Positions 1 through 9,715 of a DNA stretch of 64,000 bases are shown here, in pieces. Source of the stretch: Phytophthora quininea (Eukaryota > Oomycota > Peronosporomycetes > Peronosporales > Peronosporaceae); NCBI GenBank assembly GCA_011947345.1, contig JAAVTG010000697.1, forward strand, positions 1-64,000. The letters run 5' to 3'. Both the position numbers and the translations under genes were made by a program. The notes under the pieces were generated by a model that was given only the letters and a program-made list of their open reading frames with translations, was not told where the DNA came from and did no database searches. The stretch's first letter is position 1. Each line of letters starts with the position of its first letter.

Positions 1-491
1 ATGAGCGCAGCAGCATGTTCAGCCACATAGAAGGGCAGTAGGCCGGCACGCGGATCACCGGCATGTTCAGTTCTTTGGCGACAGACAAATCGACCATGTC
101 GAAACCTGCGCAGCGCAGGAACAAGACGCGCGTGCCTCGGTCGTACAACTGCAGCAACATCGAAAGAAATCCGGAGTGTTAGCATTTGACTTCATATCTA
201 CTTCATCCCAACAACAACTTCGTACTCTGCGCAACGCCACAGCATCCGCCACGTCGTTCACGAAGATGCAAACCGCTTCGCAGTTCTCAGCCAGCTGCGT
301 GGTCTGCTGTGTCAATCGGTTCGAGAAGAACCTGCCAAGAGATCAATCACTATTACTTGTTTCGAAGCAGAGGTCAAATACACTGCAGACACTCACACTA
401 GTTCGTTGTCTTTGGTCACGCCGGCATGCTTCGCCAGGGACTTCAGCGCACCAATTTCGTAGTTGTGGGCCGAGAAGAAGCCGATGCGCAT
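1..491 (-). CDS. D-lactate dehydrogenase-like protein, intron-bearing copy (partial, runs off left edge)
   Basis: Family of NAD-dependent D-2-hydroxyacid dehydrogenases that interconvert pyruvate and D-lactate. The start ATG is at 491-489 (MRIGFFSAHNYEIG). Three exons can be traced: 397-491, 226-331 and 1-148, with GT-AG introns of 65 and 77 bp; the joined reading aligns residue for residue with the two intronless copies downstream, including the block [18 protein letters not shown]. Only the N-terminal substrate-binding half is in the window; the Rossmann segment lies beyond the edge. Around positions 28-38 one base is missing relative to the paralogues, shifting the frame inside the conserved PAY...AEHAA block. 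This could be a sequence error or true decay. It is transcribed divergently from the copy at 1508. Confidence 0.75.
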
Positions 492-1507
492 TCCCTTGCG
501 GGGGTTGGCGCTGGAGCCGAATTCGCGCTGGGCGAGTGCCGGCAACCAGTAACGTGTCGCGGTCAGCGGCGGCGCGCGAAAGTGGCGATGCGCTGCAGCA
601 TGGTGCTTGGGTCGAAGAGCTTCTGCTTGGAGAGGAGTTGGCGCTTTCGCTAATGCCCACGCGGACGTTCGCGAGGGAATTTGCATGGCGAGGCCGTGTC
701 TTTGGACCAGATGAGTGCGCATAACTGCGGCATGAGTGCCTTGAAGCGGAATGCTCTCGTGGCGCGGGCGGATGATGCTGTTGACGTGCCCACAGTCGGC
801 GTCCGAGGTGATCTAGGCGGTCAGCTTCGCCTCGTGTCCATGGCAACTTGAGGTCTTTGGCAGCTCATGCAGACGACGCTCGTGCTGAGTTCTGACACAT
901 GCCGAACACTGGACGTCGGGCATTCGACGGTGGAGCCCGAGCGAGGAACCTGTGGAGACGACGGTAGTGCCGGAAATGTTGGGTAAGCTAGGATGAGTTG
1001 GTTGTAAACGGCAACGAGTTGCAGTCGTCAGAGGAAACGTAGCGTGCATTCGGCTGCTGGACCAGCACCGGTCTCTACAGTCGATAGGCATGGAGTCACG
1101 ACATTCAAGGAAGACACGATCGGTTTATGACGGTGCTCTGTTTGAACGAAATCGAGGCTGCTCTGCGACCGAAGAGATAATCTCCACACAGAGCGCACTG
1201 CTTGGTGAGCTCAACTTCAGTTCTGTGAACACCAGCCAACGCTGACGTGAGACGAGGGCCAACCAACACGTTGAAGTTTGCGGTATCTGGAGCACTAGAA
1301 ATGAGCAACAATGATGGATAACTTGGCTCCAAGCGCCACTGCCACGGCGAGGGCGTGTGCGTAGCTGCCTCGTCGGCTAGAAGTTCCCTTGCTGGAGCCC
1401 CAGGGCAGGAAGGGAGGCAAGGTGCTGGTCTTCGAGTCCTGGTCTTTGTCGTTCATTATTCTTTTGCCGAGAACACCCTCACCCACCAAACCACCACCAC
1501 CACAGCC
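492..1507. other. Intergenic region between two divergent D-LDH-like genes
   Basis: About 1 kb without a convincing gene. Short open frames exist on both strands but have no recognisable motifs and no paralogue. The right end holds the promoter of the gene starting at 1508. Confidence 0.5.
1453..1460 (+). promoter_or_regulatory. Candidate oomycete initiator (Inr)
   Basis: TCATTATT followed by a pyrimidine stretch lies about 50 bp upstream of the ATG at 1508. This resembles the known oomycete core promoter element (TCAYTYY-type initiator plus flanking pyrimidines) and sits at the usual distance. Assigned by eye only. Confidence 0.4.
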
Positions 1508-2513
1508 ATGGCCCTTAAGATCGCCTTCTTCTCGTCGCACAGCTACGACATCGAGTCGATGCAGCGTATTGCCAAGCAAGAAGGAATCACCCCCAAGCAC
1601 GAGCTAGTCTTCCTTTCTCCGCGTCTGGACAAGGACTCGGCCAAGCTGGCTACGGGCTGCGAAGGTGTCTGCATTTTCGTCAATGACGTCGCTGACGAGG
1701 CCACACTGCGCGCCTTGCACGCCGGCGGCACCCGCGTCATGTTCCTGCGCTGTGCCGGCTTCGACATGATCGACCTCAGGGTGGCCAAGGAGCTGGGCAT
1801 GCCGGTGCTCCGCGTGCCGGCCTACTCGCCCTACGCCGTGGCGGAGCACGCCGCGACGCTCATGATGACGCTGAACCGCAAGATCCACCGCTCGTACAAC
1901 CGCACGCGCGAGCAGAACTTCCGTCTAGCAGGGCTGCTGGGCTTTGACGTTCATGGCAAGACGATCGGCGTGGTGGGCACGGGCAAGATCGGCGCTTTGT
2001 TTGCTCGTATTGCTGCGGGCTTCGGTGCCAAGGTGCTGGGCTACGACGTGGTGCAGAACCCGGAGGCGCTGAGCTACGGCGTCGAGTACGTGAGCCAGGA
2101 CGAGCTCTGGGCCCGTTCGGACATCATCTCGCTGCACTGCCCGCTGTTCCCGTCGACGAAGCACACGATCAACGCCGAGAGCATCGCCAAGATGAAAGAC
2201 GGTGTGATGCTCATCAATACCAGCCGCGGTGGTTTGATCGACACCAAGGCGCTCGTGGACGGCCTGAAGAGTGGCAAGATCGGCTCGGTGGTCTCGACGT
2301 GTTCGAGGCGAGGGCGACTACTTCTACTCGGACCGCTCGGGCGCCATCATCGCCGACGACACGCTGGCGCGTCTGTTCACGTTCCCGAACGTGCTGATCA
2401 CGGGCCATCAGGCCTTCTTCACCAAGGAGGCCCTGGACAACATTGCCCTGAAGACATTCGCCAACATCAAGGCGTATGTGGCGAAGGAGCCGCTGGTGAA
2501 CGAGGTCAAGTAA
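1508..2513 (+). CDS. D-lactate dehydrogenase-like protein, intronless copy 1
   Basis: NAD-dependent D-2-hydroxyacid dehydrogenase, expected to be cytosolic and to reduce pyruvate to D-lactate. ATG at 1508 follows CACAGCC. Visible family features: the Rossmann glycine motif GVVGTGKIG, the catalytic arginine in NTSRGGLID, the catalytic histidine in [12 protein letters not shown] near the C terminus, and a C terminus ending NEVK. Two single G losses, near 2290 and near 2311, break the frame across the segment that should read V-G-L-D-V-F-E-G-E-G; allowing for both gives 336 codons including stop, the normal family length of about 335 residues. The gene converges on a nearly identical inverted copy at 2695-3689, and unlike the copy at the left edge it has no introns. 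Confidence 0.85.
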
Positions 2514-2694
2514 AACTCTTCGTGTAGTTGTTGAGACCCGAGAAAGTGTTGATGTTCATACTTGCAAAGGATGAAGGAAACTAGTAGTACTACCAAACGA
2601 AGTAAGATCTCTTTGCAAATGTGTTGATCTCATAACTTTCATTCACGAGTGATGGAAGCAGCAAATTACAGCTTACTTCGAGCACCGGAGGCGT

Positions 2695-3689
2695 TCACTT
2701 GACCTCGTTCGCCAAAGGTTCCTTCGCCACATACGCCTTGATGTTGTTCATAGTGGTGTGGCCAATGTTGTCCAAAGCCTCCTTGGTGAAGAAGGCCTGA
2801 TGGCCGGTAATAATTACGTTCGGGAAGGTGAACAGGCGAGCAAGAGTCTCGTCGGCGATGATGGCGCCCGAGCGGTCCGAGTAGAAGTACTCGCCCTCGC
2901 CCTCGAACACGTCCAAACCAACGGCGGAAATCTTGCCGCTCTTCAGGCCGTCCACGAGCGCCTTGGTGTCGATCAGACCGCCGCGGCTGGTATTGATGAG
3001 CATCACACCGTCTTTCATCTTGGCGATGCTCTCGGCGTTGATCGTGTGCTTCGTCGACGGGAACAGCGGGCAGTGCAGCGAGATGATGTCCGAACGAGCC
3101 CAGAGCTCGTCCTGGCTCACGTACTCGACGCCGTAGCTCAGCGCCTCCGGGTTCTGCACCACGTCGTAGCCCAGCACCTTGGCACCGAAGCCCGCAGCAA
3201 TACGAGCAAACAAAGCGCCGATCTTGCCCGTGCCCACCACGCCGATCGTCTTGCCGTGCACGTCAAAGCCCAGCAGCCCTGCTAGACGGAAGTTCTGCTC
3301 GCGCGTGCGGTTGTACGAGCGGTGGATCTTGCGGTTCAGCGTCATCATCAGAGCAGCCGCGTGCTCCGCCACGGCATAGGGCGAGTAGGCCGGCACACGA
3401 ATCACTGGCATCTCCAGCTCCTTGGCCACCTTAAGGTCGATCATGTCGAAGCCGGCACAGCGCAGGAACATGACGCGGTGCCGCCGGCGTGCAAGGCGCG
3501 CAGTGTGGCCTCGTCGGCCACGTCGTTCACGAAGATGCAGACGCCCTCGCAACCCTCGGCCAGTACCGCCGACGTGGCGTCCAGTCGCGGCGTGAAGAAG
3601 GCAATTTCATGCGTGGGAGTGTCCTCCTGCGCGATGCGCGTGAAGGACTCGATGTCGTAGCTGTGCGTGGAGAAGAAGGCGATCTTCAT
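2695..3689 (-). CDS. D-lactate dehydrogenase-like protein, intronless copy 2
   Basis: Same family and motifs as the copy at 1508-2513 ([37 protein letters not shown]). ATG is at 3689-3687 (MKIAFFSTHSYDIES); stop at 2695. One base is missing from a C run near 3477, between HAGGT and RVMFLRC; correcting for it gives 332 codons. The first 50 residues differ from copy 1 much more than the rest, which is almost identical, so the bodies are either recently duplicated or homogenised by gene conversion. Copies 1 and 2 are tail to tail, separated by about 180 bp. Confidence 0.85.
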
Positions 3690-3887
3690 CTTGGTGGGCA
3701 GATTCGCAAGTGAGCGGAGTGTGGACACCACAAGATACGGTAGCTTCAAGGAGCGGTTTTGCATAGATACGCAGCGATGACGCGCCAAGTGAGACAAACG
3801 TTGACTTGGATTGATTATAGATGCATACTTTTGGGGTCTACTATACCAGCGATCCGTACAAAACATTTGTGTCTCGGGACGTTTCCG

Positions 3888-5059
3888 ATGGAGGAAAGCG
3901 CCATCGTGACGCTGCTGCTGCAGCGCCAGCAGCGCCACCCGCTACTGGAGGGCTTCCCACAGCGGCACGCATCTGCGACTTGTCCTTGTTCTTGGGAGAA
4001 GCTGGCGCTGCGCAGGTACGGCCTGCAAACGCCGAACGCAACTTGAAATGCCTAACCATCCAATACAGGATGCATCATTCCTAGAGACGAACAGGATCGA
4101 GGCAATCGTGGCGTTGGGGACTGGCAATCTCGCTGCAAAGGTCATCTATATTCATCGTGCTTATTGTGCTAATAGTAACGTTATCTGCATTTGTTGTTGT
4201 GCAGCCCTGTGAAGTGTTGGAGATTGACATTCTGGATATGGAGGACGAGCTGCTGCTGCCCACTTTGGCCGCTGCATCGAGTTTCTGGAGCGCCATTTGA
4301 ACAGAGGCGACGCTCCAAGTGCAGTACTCGTGCATTGCGTCTACGGCCAGTCTCGTAGCGCCGCCATTTGCGTGGCTTTCCTCATGCGCACCAAGAACAT
4401 GACGCTGCTCGAGGCGTACGACCATGTGCAGCAAGCTCGCCCGTGTATCGCCATCAACCTTGGCTTCTTGCGGCAGCTGGAACTATTCCAGCGGATGCAG
4501 AATGACGCCGACATCATGGGGTCACACCTGCACACGCCGAATTGCGGACGATGATGGCGAACCAGCAGCGCTTGAAAACTGGAGTTGCAGACGTTGTTGC
4601 AGTTCCGCAGCTTGCGCGTCCAGGCAGCTCGCTCTGCTGCCGCAAGTGCAATTATGTGCTGTGCACGACGAGAAACCAGGTGCGGAAGTTACTCGAGTTG
4701 GCTTGGCATGTTGCTGCGCTCTTACTCTGCGATTGGCTTTGCAGTTAGACCACAGGGGACCAGCTTCAAGAGGCGCTTGTGCTGGCATTTTCGTAGAGCC
4801 CATGCAATGGATGGCGACAGACGCGAATTTTGTTAGGAACAACGACGGCAAGCTGCTGTGCCCAGCCTGTAAGGCCAAGCTGGGCTCGTGGAACTGGATC
4901 GGCGTCAAGTACGTGTGGTGTCGTAGTTAGTTAGTTTCCTTAGTTTGTTGAGTTTGGGCGCCTCACGCTGGCTGTCCTGCTGACAGATGCAACTGCAAGC
5001 GCTTCGTAAGCCCCGCGCTTCAGTTGGTTCCCAGTCGGATACAGACACGCCCGCTCTAG
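3888..5059 (+). CDS. YVH1/DUSP12-type dual-specificity phosphatase with C-terminal zinc-binding domain
   Basis: Protein tyrosine/serine phosphatase whose relatives act in ribosome maturation. Five exons: 3888-4015, 4069-4140, 4205-4679, 4745-4908 and 4987-5059, all with GT-AG introns. The N-terminal part carries the LFLGEAGAAQ motif that opens dual-specificity phosphatase domains; the active-site loop is HCVYGQSRS near 4332. The C-terminal half has CRKCNYVLC, then GIFVEPMQWM, then CPACKAKLGSWNWIGVKCNC, the hallmark zinc-binding tail of YVH1/DUSP12. Three single-base losses are inferred (near 3960, in the C run at 4259-4261, near 4545); with them the spliced length is 305 codons. The neighbour on the right is convergent. 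Confidence 0.8.
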
Positions 5060-5375
5060 TTTAGCCCCTAGAGCTAGAAAATCTGGTGCAAAACTTGACT
5101 GTCACACAAAAGGCAACTTGTCTGAGGTGATGGATGGCCCGGCCACGTCCGCATTGTGAGACATGTGCAGGATGACGCGCTCTCATGACGTCGCTTGAAG
5201 ATGTCACACAAATCGCGGTCTAAACGTCAGATGCAGCCATCGATCTTTCCTGCCGCTTGTAGTCGCCGTCCAGCACCGCTCGACGTGTGACCACGGCAGA
5301 AATGGAGCGTGGTGGAAAAACTGGTGGATGCGATTCTTCTTAGGCTACTACTTCAAGTACACTGCTCGCGGCGGG
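5060..5375. other. Convergent intergenic region
   Basis: Holds only the 3' ends of the phosphatase and the elongase genes. No structure or ORF worth reporting seen. Confidence 0.5.
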
Positions 5376-6432
5376 TTACTGCGTCTTCTTGGCGCTTGCT
5401 GCGGCAGGCTTCTTGGTGCCGCGCAGCAGGTAGCGCTCGATGAAGAACTTGAGGAAGAGCGCAAAGTAGCTCGAGTACATGATGATGGCCCACTTGAGGT
5501 TGTCCGGGTCGATGCTGCACGCGGTGCCCTGCTTCATGTAGTAGACGTTCAAGCCGCAGACCGCCACTCCCACGCCCATCTGGCTCAGCTGGAAGATCGT
5601 CACGAGACGCGCCCAGCGCGGACGGAAGCCGCACGCCGTCAGGAAGTAGTAAAAGTACATGATGGCGTGCACCGAGTAGTTCATGGCCACAAAGTACAGA
5701 CCGCTGCAGCAGCAAGTTGACAGAAAACAGTCAGACGTCACCACCAGAAGCAACATCCAGTGTAGTGCGCCGCGTACCTGGCCGAGAGCGTTCCGAAGGC
5801 GTGCCAGCAGAAGAGCAGCACGGTGATGTGGTGGTACCAGTGCAGGAAGATGAGCGGCTTCTTGCGCAGCACGATGAAGGCCGTGTCCACGAGCTCCGGC
5901 ACCTTGGAGAAGATGAAGAGCATCACCCAGAGCGCCACGGGGCCGTGGCCGTAGTGTGGCGTCGGAGGTGCGCACACCGAGTGGTACACGCCGCGGCGGT
6001 AGATGGTGTTGATGAGGAACGGCACTGTGCGGGACGCGCCGATGGCACTGAACGTGGCCAGCCCCAAGTTCCACAGCGCCAACGGACTGCAGTCGTCAAG
6101 GTACGCAAATATTAGTTCGTTGGAACGTCCGCTTTCGCAGCTGCCACGTACACTTTGAGGTTGAAGGGCTTGAGGTCGCGCATGACGCGGCGGCCGACGA
6201 AGCACAGCACGATGTAGGCGCCGCAGAGCGCGACGGCCATGGGGATCGAGTCCTTGCAGAAGCCTGGCTCCCACGAGATGTCCTGCGAGTGTGTTGGTCA
6301 GCAAGCGAGGCTCGGTGCAAGGCTGCGGCGAGCTGTTAAACGTACCCAGTCGCGCTCATACTTGAAGGGGAAGAGCCAGCTCAGCGCCGGCACCTCGTCG
6401 TGCAGCTTGGGCGTGCGGCCGAAAGTCTCCAT
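5376..6432 (-). CDS. ELO-family very-long-chain fatty acid elongase
   Basis: Condensing enzyme (3-ketoacyl-CoA synthase) of the endoplasmic-reticulum fatty-acid elongation cycle. Exons 6346-6432, 6152-6282, 5778-6086 and 5376-5703 join to exactly 285 codons with no frame problem. Start METFGRTPKLHDE. The histidine box is HWYHH (FLHWYHHITVLLFCWHA), preceded by the KVPELVDTAF motif and followed by MNYSVHAIMYFYYF, all diagnostic of ELO proteins. Several hydrophobic segments span the protein, and the C terminus is lysine-rich (RGTKKPAAASAKKTQ), resembling an ER-retrieval tail. Substrate chain length cannot be told from sequence. Divergent from the secreted-protein gene at 7060. Confidence 0.93.
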
Positions 6433-7059
6433 GGCGGTCGGGCTGGTCTCTATCAGGGGCGGGGACGTCGGTTCGACCTGCGCGCTTCGAGGTCGGTTGA
6501 GTTGTGTGCGACGTCTGCGACCGCTTGTGTGCGACCGCCTCCACCCCGGATTGTTAGTGGGTGGATTTGTATGGGCAGAAAAACGTAAAATCACGTGTGT
6601 AATAAGCCCGACCGACTCCAGCCGCAGGACCAGCTTGGCTCTCTTCGGCTCGCTGCTCGAGTTCGGCCGACGCCGATCGGGGCGTTCTTGCCAGTGCAGC
6701 AGCCAGCTTGGCAAATGGTCTTAGTCGCTGGATCGAACTGCAGGCGAAATCTCGGAACCAACCAGTTGACGTTTCTGTCAGCGCGTTGCAGTCGTCACAT
6801 TCGCAGTCAATGCAGAACGCTTCCAGCAAGCGCTCGCTCGGTGCGGCTAGCTTGCACTTGGCAGCGCAGAGCCGCCGGCCAGCCAGCAGGCCAAGCCTTC
6901 CCTCTGCTCCCTCTGCTCCTTGCTCTTGTCAGCGGCAGCGTATGTATTACGCTCAGGAAGCTCGCTGCTGTACGCACGTCTTCGTCCACACACAGCGGGA
7001 CTGCAACATGGGGCCCATTTGGCTCGGTGTGTGCTCCAGAAAAGGTTGTCTCCGTCCCG
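6433..7059. other. Divergent promoter region between elongase and secreted-protein genes
   Basis: About 630 bp shared upstream region. Open frames here show no recognisable motif. Nothing else identified. Confidence 0.45.
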
Positions 7060-8028
7060 ATGCGGCGCCGCAGCTCTTCTCGCTCGATGGCGGTGCTGCT
7101 GGCGGTCTTGCTGGCGATATACACGCTGTCGCTGGCCACGTTGGCGCAGGTAAGAGGCTGCTTGTTGTTGACGGTCGGGCACAGCTCGCTCCTGCTTTCC
7201 TTTCCTGCCGTTCGTCCGCTTGTCGCTCTGGTGTTGGCGTACTCACGCCCTTCTCTGCTCGGATGATGACGCTGCCCCTTGCCCAGGTGGCGCTGCCCCA
7301 GGTCAAGCTGGTCGCCTCTGGTGGGTGCTCGCTGCGAGACACTCGGGAACTCTGCGTGGAAGCGTTCTTGGCGATGGCTGACCGGCTTGGACGTGGTGTG
7401 TCATTCACGCAGGCTGCGCGGCCCAGCAGGTGGAGGCGTGTCGGATGAACTGCCTCGACCAGTACAAGGACCCGAGTCGCTACCTGTGCCCGTGCTACAG
7501 GTGCGCGAGCTGCTTGCAATGGTCTTGTGCAGGCGCCAACCTGACCTCTGCTTGGCGTTCGTGCGCGGCCGATTTGGTAGCAAGCTCGGGCAGTGTCTTG
7601 TGCGCGTCGGCTGCAGCTTGAAGCAGCGCGTGGATGTGGCGGCGTTCTGCTCGCGGCGGGGGTACTGCAAGGACGGCTACTGCAATTTCCGTGCCGGAGA
7701 CCTCACGCCGAGAGGCGACACGAGGCCCGAGGTGTTCGCGGTCACGTCCGTGGACACGCCCGGCTCGCCGTGCGTCGACAACTGCTGCCCAGGATCCACC
7801 AACTGCACGCAAAATGCCACGCTGCTGGCGGTGCGGACGCCCGGCAGACTCTACAGGGAGCAGGAGGTGCTGCTGCCTCCGCGAGAGTAAGTTCGTTATG
7901 CTGGGACTTGCAGTCGAGATGGTATGGATGTTGAAGACGTGCTGTGCTGCAGGGGCGACCCGAGACTTGGTGTCAACCAGAACTACGACCGCATGCCGTA
8001 CAGCATTCCGCTGGCAAACTTGCCGTAA
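7060..8028 (+). CDS. Small secreted cysteine-rich protein, unknown family
   Basis: No family recognised. Five exons (7060-7149, 7287-7320, 7413-7500, 7617-7886, 7953-8028) join to exactly 186 codons. The N terminus MRRRSSSRSMAVLLAVLLAIYTLSLATLAQ is a signal peptide (basic stretch, hydrophobic core, small residues before the cut). The mature part has 12 cysteines, in blocks such as CRMNC, CPCY, CSRRGYCKDGYC, CVDNCC and CPGSTNC, plus N-glycosylation sequons in STNCTQNAT, and ends in a cysteine-free tail (PYSIPLANLP). No RXLR or LFLAK motif, so not a classic cytoplasmic effector; a role at the cell surface or in the apoplast is inference only. A second in-frame ATG (MAVLL) could be the true start. 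Confidence 0.7.
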
Positions 8029-8440
8029 CATCGAGACATCTAGGGAAGCAGCGAGTACAGCTGTAGCACCAAACAGAAGGCCAAGGACACGAAAATGTCG
8101 TCGCACATCCTGGCAGGATTTCGTGTTAAACGAACGACGCGAAGCACGGCCAGCGACAATGCACATCAAGCAGGCAAAGCAAGAAGCAACCAACGGAATG
8201 GATGCCACTATCAAACAAAAGGCATTGATCTGCTATTCCTAATTGCTTCCTTTAGTTCTTCTGCGTTTGTGTTTCACTTTTGGCCCGGGCTTCATTCCGC
8301 GTGAGCTTTTATCAGGCGTTGAAACTTCGACGACGGGGTGCCGTGACTATGGTATCTGGGGAAAATCGCCATCGAGGGGAAGCGGAATAAACTGCAGCGA
8401 GTAGAAGTCTCCGAAGTGTCGGATAGAGAGTCTGTCAGGA
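8029..8440. other. Intergenic region bordering the transposon relic
   Basis: No gene seen. It should contain one end of the MuDR-type relic that follows, but I could not find a terminal inverted repeat by eye. Confidence 0.4.
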
Positions 8441-9558
8441 TCATACGAAGTGTCGAGTCGTTTTCCATGGGCTATCGTGGCGCAAACTGCAATGCATACA
8501 CGGAAATTCGAAGTCTTGCCAATTCATGCAGGTGCACTCGGCATCAGGAAGGTTCACGTTCCTCCAGGGATGTATAAATCCCACTTGGCGGATTGGGCTG
8601 AGAAAGCGAATTATGTATGAGCTTTTGTGCATGGAATTTGCTTACACATTTCGCTAGCAATTGAAAATTGCGTACGTCGAGCCCTCAAAAACGGCACGAG
8701 TGATTCTACGCCGAAATCATGGGCCCAGGTGGCAATGTTTTGTCTTATTTCAGACGCTCGTTCACATATCTTCATGAAATACAGGTTGAAGGTGGTTGAA
8801 GCTAAATCTTTGTAGAAGAGTTTGAAGTCATTTCGCAATCACTATTTGCCATTTCAGCTTTTTTATTGGCTAGTGAGTGCTCTTGTCTCGGTGATGTTGC
8901 GCTTGGTGTCCACCAAGCAGTAACGATGCCCCGCCTGAGCAAACACTTCGGTGACCGCGTTGAGCAAGCCTTGTTGTCGATCAGAGACAGCAGTAAACGC
9001 CTGAAGTGAGACGAGACTTGCTTTTACTAGTGTTAAAAACCACGTCCAACGGTCTTGAGATTCTTTCGGTATTAATGCTAGTGCAAACGCTTGTTGCATC
9101 TGCTTGTTGTAATCTTTACAAGTTGCAACAAAGAATACGCCGTACAAATGAACGTGTTTTAGATGATCTCCCTTCTTTGCCGGAGGTGTTTATAAAGAAT
9201 GGGCACGAGGAGTCAATAAACGACAAGTCGGGGTCGATGAATTGCTGGCTGTTGAGCTTCTTACACCGATACTTCGCGTTGTATCCACTACTGGAATTCA
9301 CGTACAACTGAAAGCCTGTGTGTTTGCATCGCTTTCGAATAGTTTTTTGGTTTTGCTAAGGTCGACTCCGATGTTAAGCTTTCCGTCTTGGGCAACTCCA
9401 TAGATCTCATGGCGAGGGTCGGCAGGCGATATCGGCGCGTCCTCTCGCAGCAATTCGAACGACTTTGCCGCGCTGATGTCCGAGGCTTCCAGTACGAACG
9501 GTGCTGTCCCGTAGTTTTTATATTTTGCTGATTGCTTCTTTGGCATTGCAATGCTCAT
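8441..9558 (-). pseudogene. MULE/MuDR transposase remnant
   Basis: Read on the minus strand, fragments in several frames follow the order of a Mutator-like transposase. The N-terminal region (MSIAMPKKQSAKYKNYGT) leads to a zinc-knuckle-like stretch KYRCKK...SSCPFFI. Next comes the core block GVFFVATCKDYNKQMQQAFA then ALIPKESQDRWTWFLTLV, typical of the MULE DDE domain around its last acidic residue. At the 3' end is a SWIM zinc finger, CTCMNWQDFEFPCMHC, usual at MULE transposase C termini. Stops and frame changes are spread throughout, unlike the single homopolymer breaks of neighbouring genes, so this copy is truly decayed. Confidence 0.75.
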
Positions 9559-9667
9559 TCGAAAGTGAGGAGCTCAACATGTTGAATTAAATTGTGTCGC
9601 ATGCTAAAAATATGGACACATAGAAATCATTTACTTTCACTCCTGGTGACGTTAGCTGGGGACAACT

Positions 9668-9711
9668 GAGTGGATATCCACTCGGTTAAGGATTTTTTTC
9701 CCTTGGAGTGG
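9668..9711. repeat. Nested palindrome/hairpin just beyond the Fanzor 3' end
   Basis: GAGTGGATATCCACTC (9668-9683) is a perfect 16-bp palindrome. Its right half CCACTC (9678-9683) can also pair with GAGTGG at 9706-9711, enclosing a second stem AAGG (9688-9691) with CCTT (9701-9704) around a T-rich loop. So GAGTGG/CCACTC occurs three times in 44 bp, allowing two alternative folds. It begins a few bases downstream (minus strand) of the last Fanzor codons. Confidence 0.6.
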
Positions 9712-9715
9712 CTGG

